Shown piece after piece: positions 49,980-59,080 of a DNA stretch of 64,000 nucleotides (within the stretch, counting starts at the first letter, position 1; every line of letters begins with the position of its first letter). This DNA is from DAOUJW01 sp034422115. Lineage in GTDB: Bacteria > Chloroflexota > Dehalococcoidia > Lucifugimonadales > UBA2985. The stretch covers positions 62,001 to 126,000 of the forward strand of contig DAOUJW010000025.1 of assembly GCA_034422115.1 (NCBI GenBank), read 5' to 3'. Position numbers and translations under genes: made by a program. Under the pieces are notes generated by a model. That model had not been told where the DNA came from. It did no database searches and saw only the letters and a program-made list of their open reading frames with translations.

Positions 49980-51281
49980 ATGGCAATGAATTTCCTGGAA
50001 GGCACGCCATACATGCTAAGCGTCGAGGAGGCGCGGAGCAGGATTCTTGATCTGTTCCAGCCCCTTGAATCGGAGCGCAAGCCCATACTGGAGGCCCTTG
50101 GCCAGGTGCTGACCGAGGACGTGGTGTCTCCCATGTCGATTCCTCCCCTGGCCAACTCCGCAATGGACGGCTACGCAGTCCAGTTCAAAGACGTTGCAGG
50201 AGCAACCTCGGACAGCCCGACTCTGTTGCGGGTCATCGGGCAGGTGGCCGCCGGGCAGCTGCCCGACGCGGAGGTAATCCCAGGGACCGCAGTTCGCATT
50301 ATGACCGGCGGCCCCATACCGCCGGGAGCCGACGCCGTGGTGCCCTTTGAGGACACCAACGAGTTCGACCTCAAGAGCAAAGGCATGGGCCTCGACGACA
50401 TCACGGAGATCAACGTAAACATCCCCGCGTCAAACGGCGCCAACGTGCGCCCTGCGGGACAGGACATCACCCAGGGCCAGATGGTGCTCAGCAAGGGTAC
50501 GCTGTTGAGGCCCTCGGAGGTTGGCGTTCTGGCCTCAGTCGGCAGGGACACGGTGGAGGTGGTTCGCCGGCCCGTGGTGGCGGTCATAGCCACCGGAGAT
50601 GAGCTGCTTGAGCCTGGAGAGCCGGTTGCCCCCGGCAAGATATACGACAGCAACAGCTACAGCGTGGCGGCGGCCGTCCTTCGATACGGAGGCGTGCCCC
50701 GCTTCCTGGGCATTGCGCGGGACAACATAGAGTCGATGACGGCCAAGCTGGATGAGGCCCTTGACGCCGACCTGCTCCTGACCTCCGCGGGCGTCTCCCG
50801 CGGCGACTACGACATTGTGAAAGACCTGCTGGCCAGCCGGGGCGAGGTCGCCTTCTGGTCGGTCAGGATGAGGCCAGCCAAGCCCCTGGCCTTCGGGGTG
50901 TTCCCCGCGCCTGGCGGCAGGCGCGTGCCCCACGTGGGGCTGCCCGGCAATCCCGTGAGCGCGCTGGTGGCCTTTGAGGAGCTGGTGCGTCCGGCCATCC
51001 TGCGAATGCTGGGCAGGACCGACATGGACAAGCCCACCATAAGGGCTGAGCTTGAGGAGGACGTGGTCAACACCGACGGGCGGCGGGTCTTTGCCAGGGT
51101 GGTGGTCACCCGGAGGAACGGCCGCTACTACGCCTGCCTGACGGGGGACCAGGGGTCGGGCGTGCTCACGTCAATGGCCCTGGCAAACGGGCTGGCAATC
51201 TGCCCGGAGGACGTGCCTCGCATGAAGGCGGGCGAGGAGGTGGACGTGCAGATGCTGGACTGGCCGGAGGGTGTCTTCTAG
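49980..51281 (+). CDS. moeA: Molybdopterin molybdenumtransferase
   Basis: This 433-residue MoeA inserts molybdate into adenylated molybdopterin. Domain order is normal: SMIPPLANSAMDGYAV-type segment (here SIPPLANSAMDGYAV), RIMTGGPIPPGADAVVPFE, the MoCF core VIATGDELLEPG with SAGVSRGDYD, and VGLPGNPVSALVAFE, then the C-terminal beta barrel. xdhC and a mocA-like gene 12 kb away complete a molybdenum theme. Confidence 0.93.
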   Translation: MAMNFLEGTPYMLSVEEARSRILDLFQPLESERKPILEALGQVLTEDVVSPMSIPPLANSAMDGYAVQFKDVAGATSDSPTLLRVIGQVAAGQLPDAEVIPGTAVRIMTGGPIPPGADAVVPFEDTNEFDLKSKGMGLDDITEINVNIPASNGANVRPAGQDITQGQMVLSKGTLLRPSEVGVLASVGRDTVEVVRRPVVAVIATGDELLEPGEPVAPGKIYDSNSYSVAAAVLRYGGVPRFLGIARDNIESMTAKLDEALDADLLLTSAGVSRGDYDIVKDLLASRGEVAFWSVRMRPAKPLAFGVFPAPGGRRVPHVGLPGNPVSALVAFEELVRPAILRMLGRTDMDKPTIRAELEEDVVNTDGRRVFARVVVTRRNGRYYACLTGDQGSGVLTSMALANGLAICPEDVPRMKAGEEVDVQMLDWPEGVF

Positions 51282-51324
51282 CGGCCCAGGACCTGCCGGA
51301 ACCTTCCTCGACCTGGGCGTCGGC

Positions 51325-52356
51325 TCAGCGGCCTAGAGCCGGTTGACCATCGTCTGGCTGCTCCTGGCCTTCTTCGCCCTGCCCATCCGTGGTCGACCGC
51401 AGCGCGCTGAAGAGGCTGATCCCCTCCCTTGGCAGCAGTATGCCCGCGAATATCATGGGCGGAAGGAAGAGCAGGGCGTGCATCACCAGGGCGTAGGGAA
51501 AGGCCGTGCTCTTGTCGACCCCGAAGAACTGCTCCATGGCAAAGGTCATGGCGAACTCGAACGTGCCTATGCCTCCCGGAAGGGAAGGGGCGCTGGTTGC
51601 GAAGAATATGGTGGCAATCACCACCAGTACGGCCTGCGGCAGAGTGAGGGGTATGCCCATGTCCATAGCCACAATCCAGCCGCAGGCTCCCAGGCACACC
51701 CAGAGACCGAGACTCACCAGTATGGAGACCAGCAGCCTCTTCTTGTGTCGCTCCATCTCCGCCAGGGAATCCGCAAAGGCGACTATGACCTTGATCCGGC
51801 GAAGGAATGCCGGACCGCCGCCGCTCCTGGCCAGCACCAGCACCAGTACCAGCAGGACCAGGGAGAACATGAGCGCCGCGGCCACGTAGCGCGTAAGCTG
51901 CCCCTGGCCCAGCCCGAACAGCAGCCCCAGGGCCAGCAGGAGGGTGGACGCCCAGATATCCATTATCCGGGTCATTCCCAGGGTGGCAAGGGCGGCGCCG
52001 CTGGAGATGCGATCGCGCACCGTAAGCAGCGTGAACTGCACGGCCTCGCTGGCGACTCGTACGGGGAGAATGCTGTTTACGCCCAGCCCGATGTTTTCGA
52101 TAACGAACAGCCTGAGGGTGGAAATCCGTTCGGTCACGTAGAGCACCCGCCATCGATAGGCGCGGCACAGGTTGCTGAGAATGAACACAGCCAGGGCGGC
52201 GAGTACCCAGTGAACGGACAGTTCCCGGGAGGCGTTCAGGACTTCGTCCCAGTGCAGCCCTCTAATGGCGACCCACCCCAGAGCCACACTTCCCAGTATG
52301 CCCAGGACAAGGCTTATTATGGTGGACTTGCTTCTGAAGTTGATTCTAGGGAGGAT
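51325..52356 (-). CDS. Flippase-like LPG synthase membrane-domain protein (possible AUC start)
   Basis: This polytopic membrane protein of the lysylphosphatidylglycerol synthase TM family (UPF0104/AglD-like) includes the segment PSLPGGIGTFEFAM typical of it. The first conventional start (GTG at 52287) would cut the first membrane span in half. Upstream the frame is open with no ATG, GTG or TTG back to a stop. An AGGAG at 52368-52364 is followed after seven bases by ATC at 52356, which restores the full span. The last 25 residues are polar. The start is tentative. Confidence 0.72.
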   Translation of the reverse strand: MLPRINFRSKSTIISLVLGILGSVALGWVAIRGLHWDEVLNASRELSVHWVLAALAVFILSNLCRAYRWRVLYVTERISTLRLFVIENIGLGVNSILPVRVASEAVQFTLLTVRDRISSGAALATLGMTRIMDIWASTLLLALGLLFGLGQGQLTRYVAAALMFSLVLLVLVLVLARSGGGPAFLRRIKVIVAFADSLAEMERHKKRLLVSILVSLGLWVCLGACGWIVAMDMGIPLTLPQAVLVVIATIFFATSAPSLPGGIGTFEFAMTFAMEQFFGVDKSTAFPYALVMHALLFLPPMIFAGILLPREGISLFSALRSTTDGQGEEGQEQPDDGQPALGR

Positions 52357-52568
52357 TAGACTGCTCCTTTGGGCTTCTACTGGTTGGGCCCCTTCCGGTC
52401 TGGCGCCCTTTGTTCGCCAAACAATTTACACCCTAAGCCCACTTGAGTTAAAGACAAAACGGTGTATGTTTGTGTGCATTTTGTGTTGGAATCACACATA
52501 GGGAATCTTTACCAATGGTATACTCGCTTAAGCCGTTCATCGCCCAAACTATCTGAAAGGAAACCGGG

Positions 52569-53447
52569 ATGTCAAATCTGGTCTTGCCTGAGTGGGACTC
52601 ATCATACCCGGATCCCTCCAGGCTCCGTCAGGAGGTGGAAGCGATGGTGGAGTCGTTTGTCGAGGCGCTGCTGGGAGAGATACCGAGCGGGGGGATCCAG
52701 GGGATTTACCTGAAGGGATCCGGGCAGAAGGAGTGGGACTCCCCCATCGACTACGTGCCGGAGATAAGCGACGTTGACTTGCACATCCAGTTCCATGAAG
52801 ATGACGCCTGGCGCGGGCGCATCGGTACATTTGCCCAGGCGATGAAGATTCAGCAAGCGGTTGAGAGGGCGTACCTGTCCAGAATAGAGGAGCCGCTGCA
52901 CACGCCAAGACCCCAGCTTATTGTCGTCAACAAGATGGTGCAGGAGATAGAGTACATCCCCTCGCCGAGGGAGACGGTCAGGGCGCTCTACGGCGAGGAG
53001 TATCCGCTGGCGGACTACAGCGATCCGGACGCCATACGCCGGGTGGAGTGCAACAGGCTTCTGGCGGAAGGCGGATACCTGGCCGACTACCCGTTGCACA
53101 TCATCGACAGGTTTGGCCCCTACATCTGGGAGGCGCTGCGCACCCTGGCCTGGCGCGTGTCTCCGGCCGGGCCCCGGGCGCTGCACGTCCTGGGAGTGGA
53201 CACTGCACTGGCCTGGAGCCTGAACCGCACTCGTATTGTGGCCATGCTGGCAGAACTGGGTGAACAGGATCTGGCGGGGCACTATCTTGAGTTCTACAAG
53301 GCAGGCTGGCGTTACTTCCTCTCCCACTATGAGGACTACGACGCGGGCCGAGACGCTATGACCGCCGGCGTGGAGGCGCTGGGCCGGTCGGCGGAGATAG
53401 CCCGCTGGTGGCTGGCGGGCCGAGACATGGCATCCCGCTCACCCTGA
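52569..53447 (+). CDS. Nucleotidyltransferase-fold protein
   Basis: This 292-residue protein has a nucleotidyltransferase core: IYLKGSGQKEW, then SDVDLHIQF after about 20 residues, matching the GS...DxD metal-binding pattern. The C-terminal half is helical. The activity is unknown. An extended -10 element (TGGTATACT) lies at 52516-52524. The final codons (MASRSP) and stop fall inside a family B repeat. Confidence 0.65.
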   Translation: MSNLVLPEWDSSYPDPSRLRQEVEAMVESFVEALLGEIPSGGIQGIYLKGSGQKEWDSPIDYVPEISDVDLHIQFHEDDAWRGRIGTFAQAMKIQQAVERAYLSRIEEPLHTPRPQLIVVNKMVQEIEYIPSPRETVRALYGEEYPLADYSDPDAIRRVECNRLLAEGGYLADYPLHIIDRFGPYIWEALRTLAWRVSPAGPRALHVLGVDTALAWSLNRTRIVAMLAELGEQDLAGHYLEFYKAGWRYFLSHYEDYDAGRDAMTAGVEALGRSAEIARWWLAGRDMASRSP

Positions 53448-53473
53448 GCATGTCGAAGGGAGTGAGTGGGATG
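53431..53473. repeat. Family B repeat fragment overlapping a gene end
   Basis: CATCCCGCTCAC and GTGAGTGGGATG form a hairpin around CCTGAGCATGTCGAAGGGA. The stop codon of the nucleotidyltransferase gene lies within it. Confidence 0.65.
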
Positions 53474-53565
53474 CGAGACATATTCGTGGGCCAGACGCCC
53501 CTTTTGAACGCCCGCGTTTCAGGGTAAACTGGAAGGGAATGCCGCGGCAACTCGTGAGGCAAACT

Positions 53566-54900
53566 ATGGTTGACCTGTTCGAGAACGAGCGGAACAAGGC
53601 CATGAGCCGGGAGGCGCCCCTCGCCGCCCGCATGCGCCCCCGGACCTTCGACGAGTACGCGGGCCAGGAGCACATAGTGGGCCCCGGCAAGGTGCTGCGC
53701 CTCAGCATAGAGGCCGACAGCGTGCCGTCCATCATCCTGTGGGGGCCGCCCGGCAGCGGCAAGACCACCCTGGCCCACCTCATAGCCAGCATCACCCAGT
53801 CCCATTTCGACCCTGTAAGCGCCGTCACCGCCGGCGTCGCTGACCTGCGCAGCGTCGTCTCTAAGGCCAGGGAGCGCCGGGGCATGTACGGCCAGCGCAC
53901 CATCCTCTTTGTTGACGAGATACACAGGTTCAACAAGGCCCAGCAGGACGTGATCCTGCCCCACGTTGAGGAGGGCACGGTCACCCTCATTGGCGCCACC
54001 ACCGAGAACCCGTCGTTTGAGGTCATAGCCCCGCTGCTGTCTCGATGCAGGGTGTTCAGCCTCAAGGCCCTGACGGACGAGGACGTGGCCGCGGTTGTGC
54101 GGCGCGCCCTTGAGGATGATGAGCGCGGCGTTGGGCATCTCCGAGTCGTGATGGATGAGGACGCGTTGCGGCACCTGGTAGTCATGGCAAACGGCGATGC
54201 GCGTGTGGCCCTCAACGGCCTGGAGATGGCGGCCTCCGCCACCGCGCCGGACGCCTCCGGCTCACGCGCCGTGACCCTGGAGACCGTCGAGGACGCCCTC
54301 CAGCAGCGCACGTTGCTCTACGACAAAGCGGGAGACCAGCACTACGACACCATCTCGGCCTTCATCAAGTCGGTGCGCGGCTCGGACCCGGACGCCGCCG
54401 TCTACTGGCTGGGCCGCATGATAGAGGCGGGGGAAGACCCCATGTTCATCGCCCGGAGGCTGGTCATCCTGGCGGCTGAGGACGTGGGCATGGCGGACCC
54501 TCAGGGGCTGCCCATCGCCGTTGCCGCTCAGCAGGCCGTCCACTTCATCGGGATGCCGGAGGGCGCCATTCCCCTGGCCGAGGCCACGGTGTACCTCGCG
54601 ACCGCGCCCAAGAGCAATGCGGCCTATGTCGCCCTGAACCAGGCGATGGAGGACGCCCGCAAGACCCGCAACGAGCCTGTGCCGATGCACCTGCGCAACG
54701 CGGTCACCCGCCTGATGCGGGACATGGGCTACGGGCAGGGTTACAAGTACTCCCACGACTACGACGGCGGCTTTGCGCCGATGGACAACCTGCCGGAGTC
54801 CCTCAGAGACCGGCGCTACTACCGGCCCACTGACCGCGGGCATGAGAGGGACGTGGCCCGGCGTCTGGAGGAGTGGTGGGGCGCGCGCCGCGAAGACTAA
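53566..54900 (+). CDS. rarA: Replication-associated recombination ATPase RarA (MgsA)
   Basis: This AAA+ clamp-loader-like ATPase acts at stalled forks. Features are PLAARMRPRTFDEYAGQEHI, Walker A GPPGSGKTT, Walker B ILFVDEIHRFNKAQQD, sensor ATTENPSFE and the C-terminal tetramerisation part with AVAAQQAV. The ATG at 53566 (MVDLFENERN) matches the family N-terminus and has a GAGG six bases upstream; an ATG at 53539 is the alternative. Length is about 444 residues. Confidence 0.92.
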   Translation: MVDLFENERNKAMSREAPLAARMRPRTFDEYAGQEHIVGPGKVLRLSIEADSVPSIILWGPPGSGKTTLAHLIASITQSHFDPVSAVTAGVADLRSVVSKARERRGMYGQRTILFVDEIHRFNKAQQDVILPHVEEGTVTLIGATTENPSFEVIAPLLSRCRVFSLKALTDEDVAAVVRRALEDDERGVGHLRVVMDEDALRHLVVMANGDARVALNGLEMAASATAPDASGSRAVTLETVEDALQQRTLLYDKAGDQHYDTISAFIKSVRGSDPDAAVYWLGRMIEAGEDPMFIARRLVILAAEDVGMADPQGLPIAVAAQQAVHFIGMPEGAIPLAEATVYLATAPKSNAAYVALNQAMEDARKTRNEPVPMHLRNAVTRLMRDMGYGQGYKYSHDYDGGFAPMDNLPESLRDRRYYRPTDRGHERDVARRLEEWWGARRED

Positions 54901-54901
54901 A

Positions 54902-54936
54902 GGAGAGGGAGGAGAGTAACACTCTCCTCCCTCTCC
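54902..54936. terminator. 16-base perfect hairpin after rarA
   Basis: GGAGAGGGAGGAGAGT and its exact complement surround AAC, directly after the rarA stop. No T-run follows. It separates rarA from the convergent enoyl-CoA hydratase. Confidence 0.65.
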
Positions 54937-54960
54937 GGTTGCCGCTAAGGGAACCCTATC

Positions 54961-55029
54961 CGTCATTCCTGCGGAAGCAGGAATCCAAGGGGTGGTGGAG
55001 TGTGGACTCCCGCGCAGGCGGGAGTGACG
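54961..55029. repeat. Paired hairpin repeat (family A)
   Basis: CGTCATTCCTGCGGAAGCAG and a diverged mirror unit (ACTCCCGCGCAGGCGGGAGT) lie in the convergent gap. Confidence 0.65.
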
Positions 55030-55037
55030 ATTGACTC

Positions 55038-55844
55038 CTACTTCCTCTTCCAGACGGGCTGGCGCTTCTCTGCGAAGGCCGTGACACCCTCCCGGATGTC
55101 CTCGGTCTGGTCGATCATGTACCGCTCCGCGCGGTGCAGCGCAGTGGCGTACTCCGGCGGGATGTTGCGGCCGATGTCGATGATGCGCTTGCAGGCCTCA
55201 ATGGACAGGGGAGCGCCCAGCTTGATGAGCTCGGCCACTCGCACCGCCTCGGCCATGAGGGCGTCCCGGTCAGGCACAATAGCCTGGATGAGGCCGATGT
55301 CGTAGGCGCGCTGGGCGGTCATGTGAGCGCCCGTGAACTGGATCCACTTGGCCTCTCCCAGGGGGATCATCCGGCTGAGCATGAGCACGCCGGTCCCGGA
55401 GGTGCGGCCTCGCCTTACTTCAGGCAGGCCCAGGCTCGAGGCCTCCGTGGCGATGCGGATGTCGCAGCGCAGTGAAAGCTCCAGGCCGCCGCCCAGGGCG
55501 TAGCCGTCGATGGCGGCGATCATGGGCTTGCCGCACTCGGTCTCGTCGAACCTGAACTCCGGCGGCGGCTGCTGGTCCGGGCGGACGCCGGAGTAGTACT
55601 GCTCCGCGCCCTCCTTCAGGTCTGCGCCCGCGCTGAAGGCCCTGCCGCCCGCACCGGTGAAGATAATGGCGAGAATGCTGTCGTCCTCGGCGGCGTCCTT
55701 GAGGGCCCGCCCGCGAGCCTGACCCAGCTCACGGCCCAGGGCGTTCATCCTCTCCGGCCGATTCAGGGTGATCCAGGCAATCCCGTCGCCCTTCTCGTAC
55801 ATGATGGTCTCCGACTGGGTAACCTCAAATCCCTTGGTGGTCAT
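55038..55844 (-). CDS. Enoyl-CoA hydratase/isomerase family protein 1
   Basis: This 268-residue crotonase-fold protein has an oxyanion-hole segment GRAFSAGADLKE, GYALGGGLELSLRCD with the first catalytic Glu position and LGLPEVRRG with the second. Both Glu are present, so hydratase activity is plausible. It hydrates an enoyl-CoA in fatty or aromatic acid breakdown. The next gene on the same strand is a paralogue. Confidence 0.88.
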   Translation of the reverse strand: MTTKGFEVTQSETIMYEKGDGIAWITLNRPERMNALGRELGQARGRALKDAAEDDSILAIIFTGAGGRAFSAGADLKEGAEQYYSGVRPDQQPPPEFRFDETECGKPMIAAIDGYALGGGLELSLRCDIRIATEASSLGLPEVRRGRTSGTGVLMLSRMIPLGEAKWIQFTGAHMTAQRAYDIGLIQAIVPDRDALMAEAVRVAELIKLGAPLSIEACKRIIDIGRNIPPEYATALHRAERYMIDQTEDIREGVTAFAEKRQPVWKRK

Positions 55845-55920
55845 TTCTCCTCCTTTTCTAATGCTGTGCGGGGCGTCTTCCCGCTATATGCCTGTATCTA
55901 TCGGGTCTGGCCCGACTCGA

Positions 55921-56724
55921 CTAGCGCCTCTGCCACACGGCGGGGCGCTTCTCAGCAAAGGCCCTGGCTCCCTCCTTGATGTCCTCCGACAAGTCGACGA
56001 GCGCCCTCTCGGCCCTGCCGACCATCTGGGAGAACTCAGGCGAGATCCATGCCGATGCGTTGATTACGCGCTTGATTGCCTCCACCGAGAGTGGAGCGTT
56101 GCCCTTGAGGATGCCGGCCAGCCGCTCCGCCTCGGTGAAGAGGGCGTCCCTGTCCGGCAGCAGCGCCTGGATGAGGCCGATGTCATAGGCTCGCTGGGCG
56201 GTCATGTGCTCGCCGGTGAGCTGTATCCAGCGCGCCTCTCCCATTGGAATCATGCTCTGGAGCATGGTCAGGCCGGGGCCTGGCATACGCCCGCGCTTCA
56301 CCTCCGGCAGGCCGAACACGGACTTCTCCGTGGCGATGCGGATGTCGCAGCGCATGGTGACCTCCATGCCTCCGGCCACGGCGTAGCCGTCCACGGCGGC
56401 GATGGTGGGCTTGGGGCAGTCGCCCAAGTCGTAGGTGTCCGTGGCCCTGTCCTCCTGGCCGGGCTGTACGCCGGCGGCGTGGGCTTCGGCCACCGCCTTG
56501 AGGTCGTTGCCCGCGCTGAAGGCCCTGCCGCCTGCACCGGTCACAATGACGACGTAAACGCCCTCGTCCTCGCTGGCGTCCCTCAGGGCCCGGGCCATAG
56601 CGCCGCGAAGCTCCGTGTTCAGGGCGTTCATGCGCTCGGGGCGGTTCAGGGTGACCCAGGCAACTCCATCGGACTTCTCGTAAAGAATAGTCTGTGAACG
56701 CGTCACGTCCGTTCCAGCGGCCAT
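55921..56724 (-). CDS. Enoyl-CoA hydratase/isomerase family protein 2
   Basis: This 267-residue paralogue of the preceding gene shares SQTILYEKSDGVAWVTLNRP, GRAFSAGNDLK, GYAVAGGMEVTMRCD and GLPEVKRGR. Both catalytic Glu positions are kept. It is the upstream gene of the pair, with a 76-base gap, and GGAGGAG lies before its ATG. The two may act on different chain lengths. Confidence 0.88.
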   Translation of the reverse strand: MAAGTDVTRSQTILYEKSDGVAWVTLNRPERMNALNTELRGAMARALRDASEDEGVYVVIVTGAGGRAFSAGNDLKAVAEAHAAGVQPGQEDRATDTYDLGDCPKPTIAAVDGYAVAGGMEVTMRCDIRIATEKSVFGLPEVKRGRMPGPGLTMLQSMIPMGEARWIQLTGEHMTAQRAYDIGLIQALLPDRDALFTEAERLAGILKGNAPLSVEAIKRVINASAWISPEFSQMVGRAERALVDLSEDIKEGARAFAEKRPAVWQRR

Positions 56725-56831
56725 AGCTCCTCCTTTTCCGAGGCGACTAGAGTGTGCTCAGCATAGCATTGCAGGCGCGATGGCGCAACTCTGATGAAGT
56801 TGTATAGTGCAATGCAAGCTGCAAGCAAGGC

Positions 56832-57881
56832 TCAGTCGCCTACAGCCCCGCCGATGTCCCTGCGCCTGAATACCCAGGAGGTAGCCACTACTAAAACGAC
56901 AGTGTATGTGAGGATGACGACAAAGGCCTGCAGTGCGTATGAGGAATCCTCCACCACCGGCACAGCCGTCCAAGAGCGAAAGTTTTGAATGAGCGGGTAG
57001 TCCGCGACTTTGGCAAGCGTGTCATGGAGGTTGAGAACTGGCGCGACAGCGGTCTCAATTATGAAATATCCAATGGAGATTGCTATGCCCGCGCCGCGCG
57101 ACCGGGTAAGCACTGTGGCCAGGACGCTGAGCGCAATGAACGGCAGGAATCCATACACGCTCTTGAAGAAGACTATAACGACGTCGGACCACCTGCCGGC
57201 GTCGACAAGCTCTCCAGCCTCGTTTGGAGGGATCACGGCAGTTGCCAGGCTGGACGCAACCGATGCCGCCACGATGACGATAAGCGCACCGGTGCATAGC
57301 CACAGGAGCAGAAGGAGCTTCGCAGCGAGGAACGTCCATCGGTGGATGCCTCCTGCAAGGACAGTCCGTAGGGTGCCCCAACCGTATTCAGTCCCCACAA
57401 GGGAGGCTGTGAGAATCATTATGAGCAGAAGGCCTATCGCAACGGGGCCCAGTGAAGAAAAGTCGGAGATGCTTGTGGTCATGCTGTTCGGGAGTGTGAA
57501 ACCCCTGCGAAGCTCATTAAGGGTTACTGTGTTTTCACAATCCTCGCTGTGCCATGCGTCCAGATGCTCCAGCGCCATCCTTTGTTGCTCTTCAGTTAGC
57601 TGATCGAGCCCTGTTGGCGTGTGACCCCTTGCAATGTCCACACACGTCGCTGTCACCCTTACGCCTTGCCATTCGTCCGGTGATAGGCCGATCGAGGAGT
57701 TTCCCTGGTTAACCACCTGATGTACTGTGACGTCGTGATAGGCCAGGTAGTTGACCCAGATGCCTACTTGCGATACCAGCACAGCTATTGCGAGGAGAAT
57801 CCAGGGCATCCGTAGTCGACGGAGCTTGAACCATTCCCACTTGGTGAGCCGGAGGACCTGCCCAATGAGCATTGTATACAC
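56832..57881 (-). CDS. ABC-2 family permease
   Basis: This 349-residue membrane protein has a first span at residues 27-47, a long outer loop of about 100 residues, and at least five more spans. It includes ASLVGTEYGWGTLRTVLAGG, the cytoplasmic motif of ABC-2 permeases. It lies downstream of the ABC ATPase and PadR genes on the same strand. Substrate unknown; drug or antimicrobial peptide export is common for PadR-linked systems. Confidence 0.8.
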   Translation of the reverse strand: MYTMLIGQVLRLTKWEWFKLRRLRMPWILLAIAVLVSQVGIWVNYLAYHDVTVHQVVNQGNSSIGLSPDEWQGVRVTATCVDIARGHTPTGLDQLTEEQQRMALEHLDAWHSEDCENTVTLNELRRGFTLPNSMTTSISDFSSLGPVAIGLLLIMILTASLVGTEYGWGTLRTVLAGGIHRWTFLAAKLLLLLWLCTGALIVIVAASVASSLATAVIPPNEAGELVDAGRWSDVVIVFFKSVYGFLPFIALSVLATVLTRSRGAGIAISIGYFIIETAVAPVLNLHDTLAKVADYPLIQNFRSWTAVPVVEDSSYALQAFVVILTYTVVLVVATSWVFRRRDIGGAVGD

Positions 57882-57960
57882 CCCTTAGATGGTTTAATGG
57901 CGTACTTCAGGCTTGCAGATGTTCTCGCCGGACAACTGCATTTCCTTCTCGAACCAGTCG

Positions 57961-59079
57961 TTACTCGGACTCTCGTTCGTCGCCGGTAACTTCAAAGAAG
58001 TACCTCTCTAGAGAACTCCGGCCTGAGCTTGCCTCAATCACGTAGACCTCAGAGCGTCCCAGGGCTGTCGATATCTCTGCGACTCTATCGCTTGGGGCTG
58101 AAATGACAATCTCGCCATCTTCTATCTTCACGTCTTCGATCCAAGTTAGTGCGGAGAGAATAGCCAATGCCCTCTCGTCGTTCGTGGTCCTGAGCCGTAT
58201 TTGACCTTCAGACCGCAGAATGTCCGGAACGGCTCCTTGGGCGATTAGCGCTCCTTTGGACATGATGACCACGCTATCGCACACCTGCTCCACCTCGTTG
58301 AGGATGTGGCTTGCCAGAAGAACCGTTCTCCCATCCGCACAGAGTTCTCTAATCAGGTAGCGAACATCGGCCATGCCCGCAGGGTCCATCCCGTTGGTAG
58401 GTTCATCCAGAAGGAGGACCTCGGGGTCGCCGAGAAGGACAAAGGCAAGTCCCAGTCGCTGTTTCATGCCAAGGGAGTATGTGCTAAAGCGGTAATCTCC
58501 CCTCTCTGCCAAGCCAACCTTCTCAAGCAGTACGTCGATGTCTTCAGGCGCGCCCCTTTCAAAGATGCCTTGAAAGTAGAGGAGGTTTTCTCGACCTGTG
58601 AGATAGGGATAGAAGGCTGGATACTCTATGATGGCGCCGACGCGACGCAGGGACGTCTCAAGTCCGTCGGGGGAGCCGAATAGGCTGACGCTACCTGAAG
58701 TCGGCCGCACCAGACCAAGCAGCATTCCCATTGTAGTTGTCTTTCCGGACCCGTTTGGACCAAGCAATCCGAAGGCGTGGCCCCGCGGAACGGACATCGT
58801 GAGGTTGTCAACGGCGACGATATTCCCATATATCTTGGTAAGTGACTCAGTCTCAATCACTGTTCTGCCACTGCTCATGCTGTATCCTCCCATGTGTTCT
58901 TTGAAGGCAGACGCTGCCAGATCGAAGATCAACCGCATCCATAGAATCAGTCTTCGCACACCGTTGCCGTCGTAGCGCATCCTGTCCCGGAAGAACTGAG
59001 TCATTAGTTCGCCGTATTCTCCACGGAACTCCCTTGGGTAGGCAACGAGGAGAGCGCGATACACCCTCTCAGAAAGCAT
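57961..59079 (-). CDS. ABC transporter ATPase fused to a permease-prefix-like segment
   Basis: The first 65 or so residues (MLSERVYRALLVAYPREFRGEYGE ... LIFDLAASAF) look like the prefix domain usually found at the front of FtsX/MacB-like permeases. From about residue 68 the protein is an ABC ATPase with GPNGSGKTT, YSLGMKQR, VLLLDEPTNGMD and ASHILNEVE. No stop separates the parts. A GGAGG with a good ATG at 58878 could start a separate ATPase inside the frame. The ATG at 59079 has GGAG upstream and sits one base past the PadR stop. Confidence 0.82.
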   Translation of the reverse strand: MLSERVYRALLVAYPREFRGEYGELMTQFFRDRMRYDGNGVRRLILWMRLIFDLAASAFKEHMGGYSMSSGRTVIETESLTKIYGNIVAVDNLTMSVPRGHAFGLLGPNGSGKTTTMGMLLGLVRPTSGSVSLFGSPDGLETSLRRVGAIIEYPAFYPYLTGRENLLYFQGIFERGAPEDIDVLLEKVGLAERGDYRFSTYSLGMKQRLGLAFVLLGDPEVLLLDEPTNGMDPAGMADVRYLIRELCADGRTVLLASHILNEVEQVCDSVVIMSKGALIAQGAVPDILRSEGQIRLRTTNDERALAILSALTWIEDVKIEDGEIVISAPSDRVAEISTALGRSEVYVIEASSGRSSLERYFFEVTGDERESE

Positions 59080-59080
59080 C

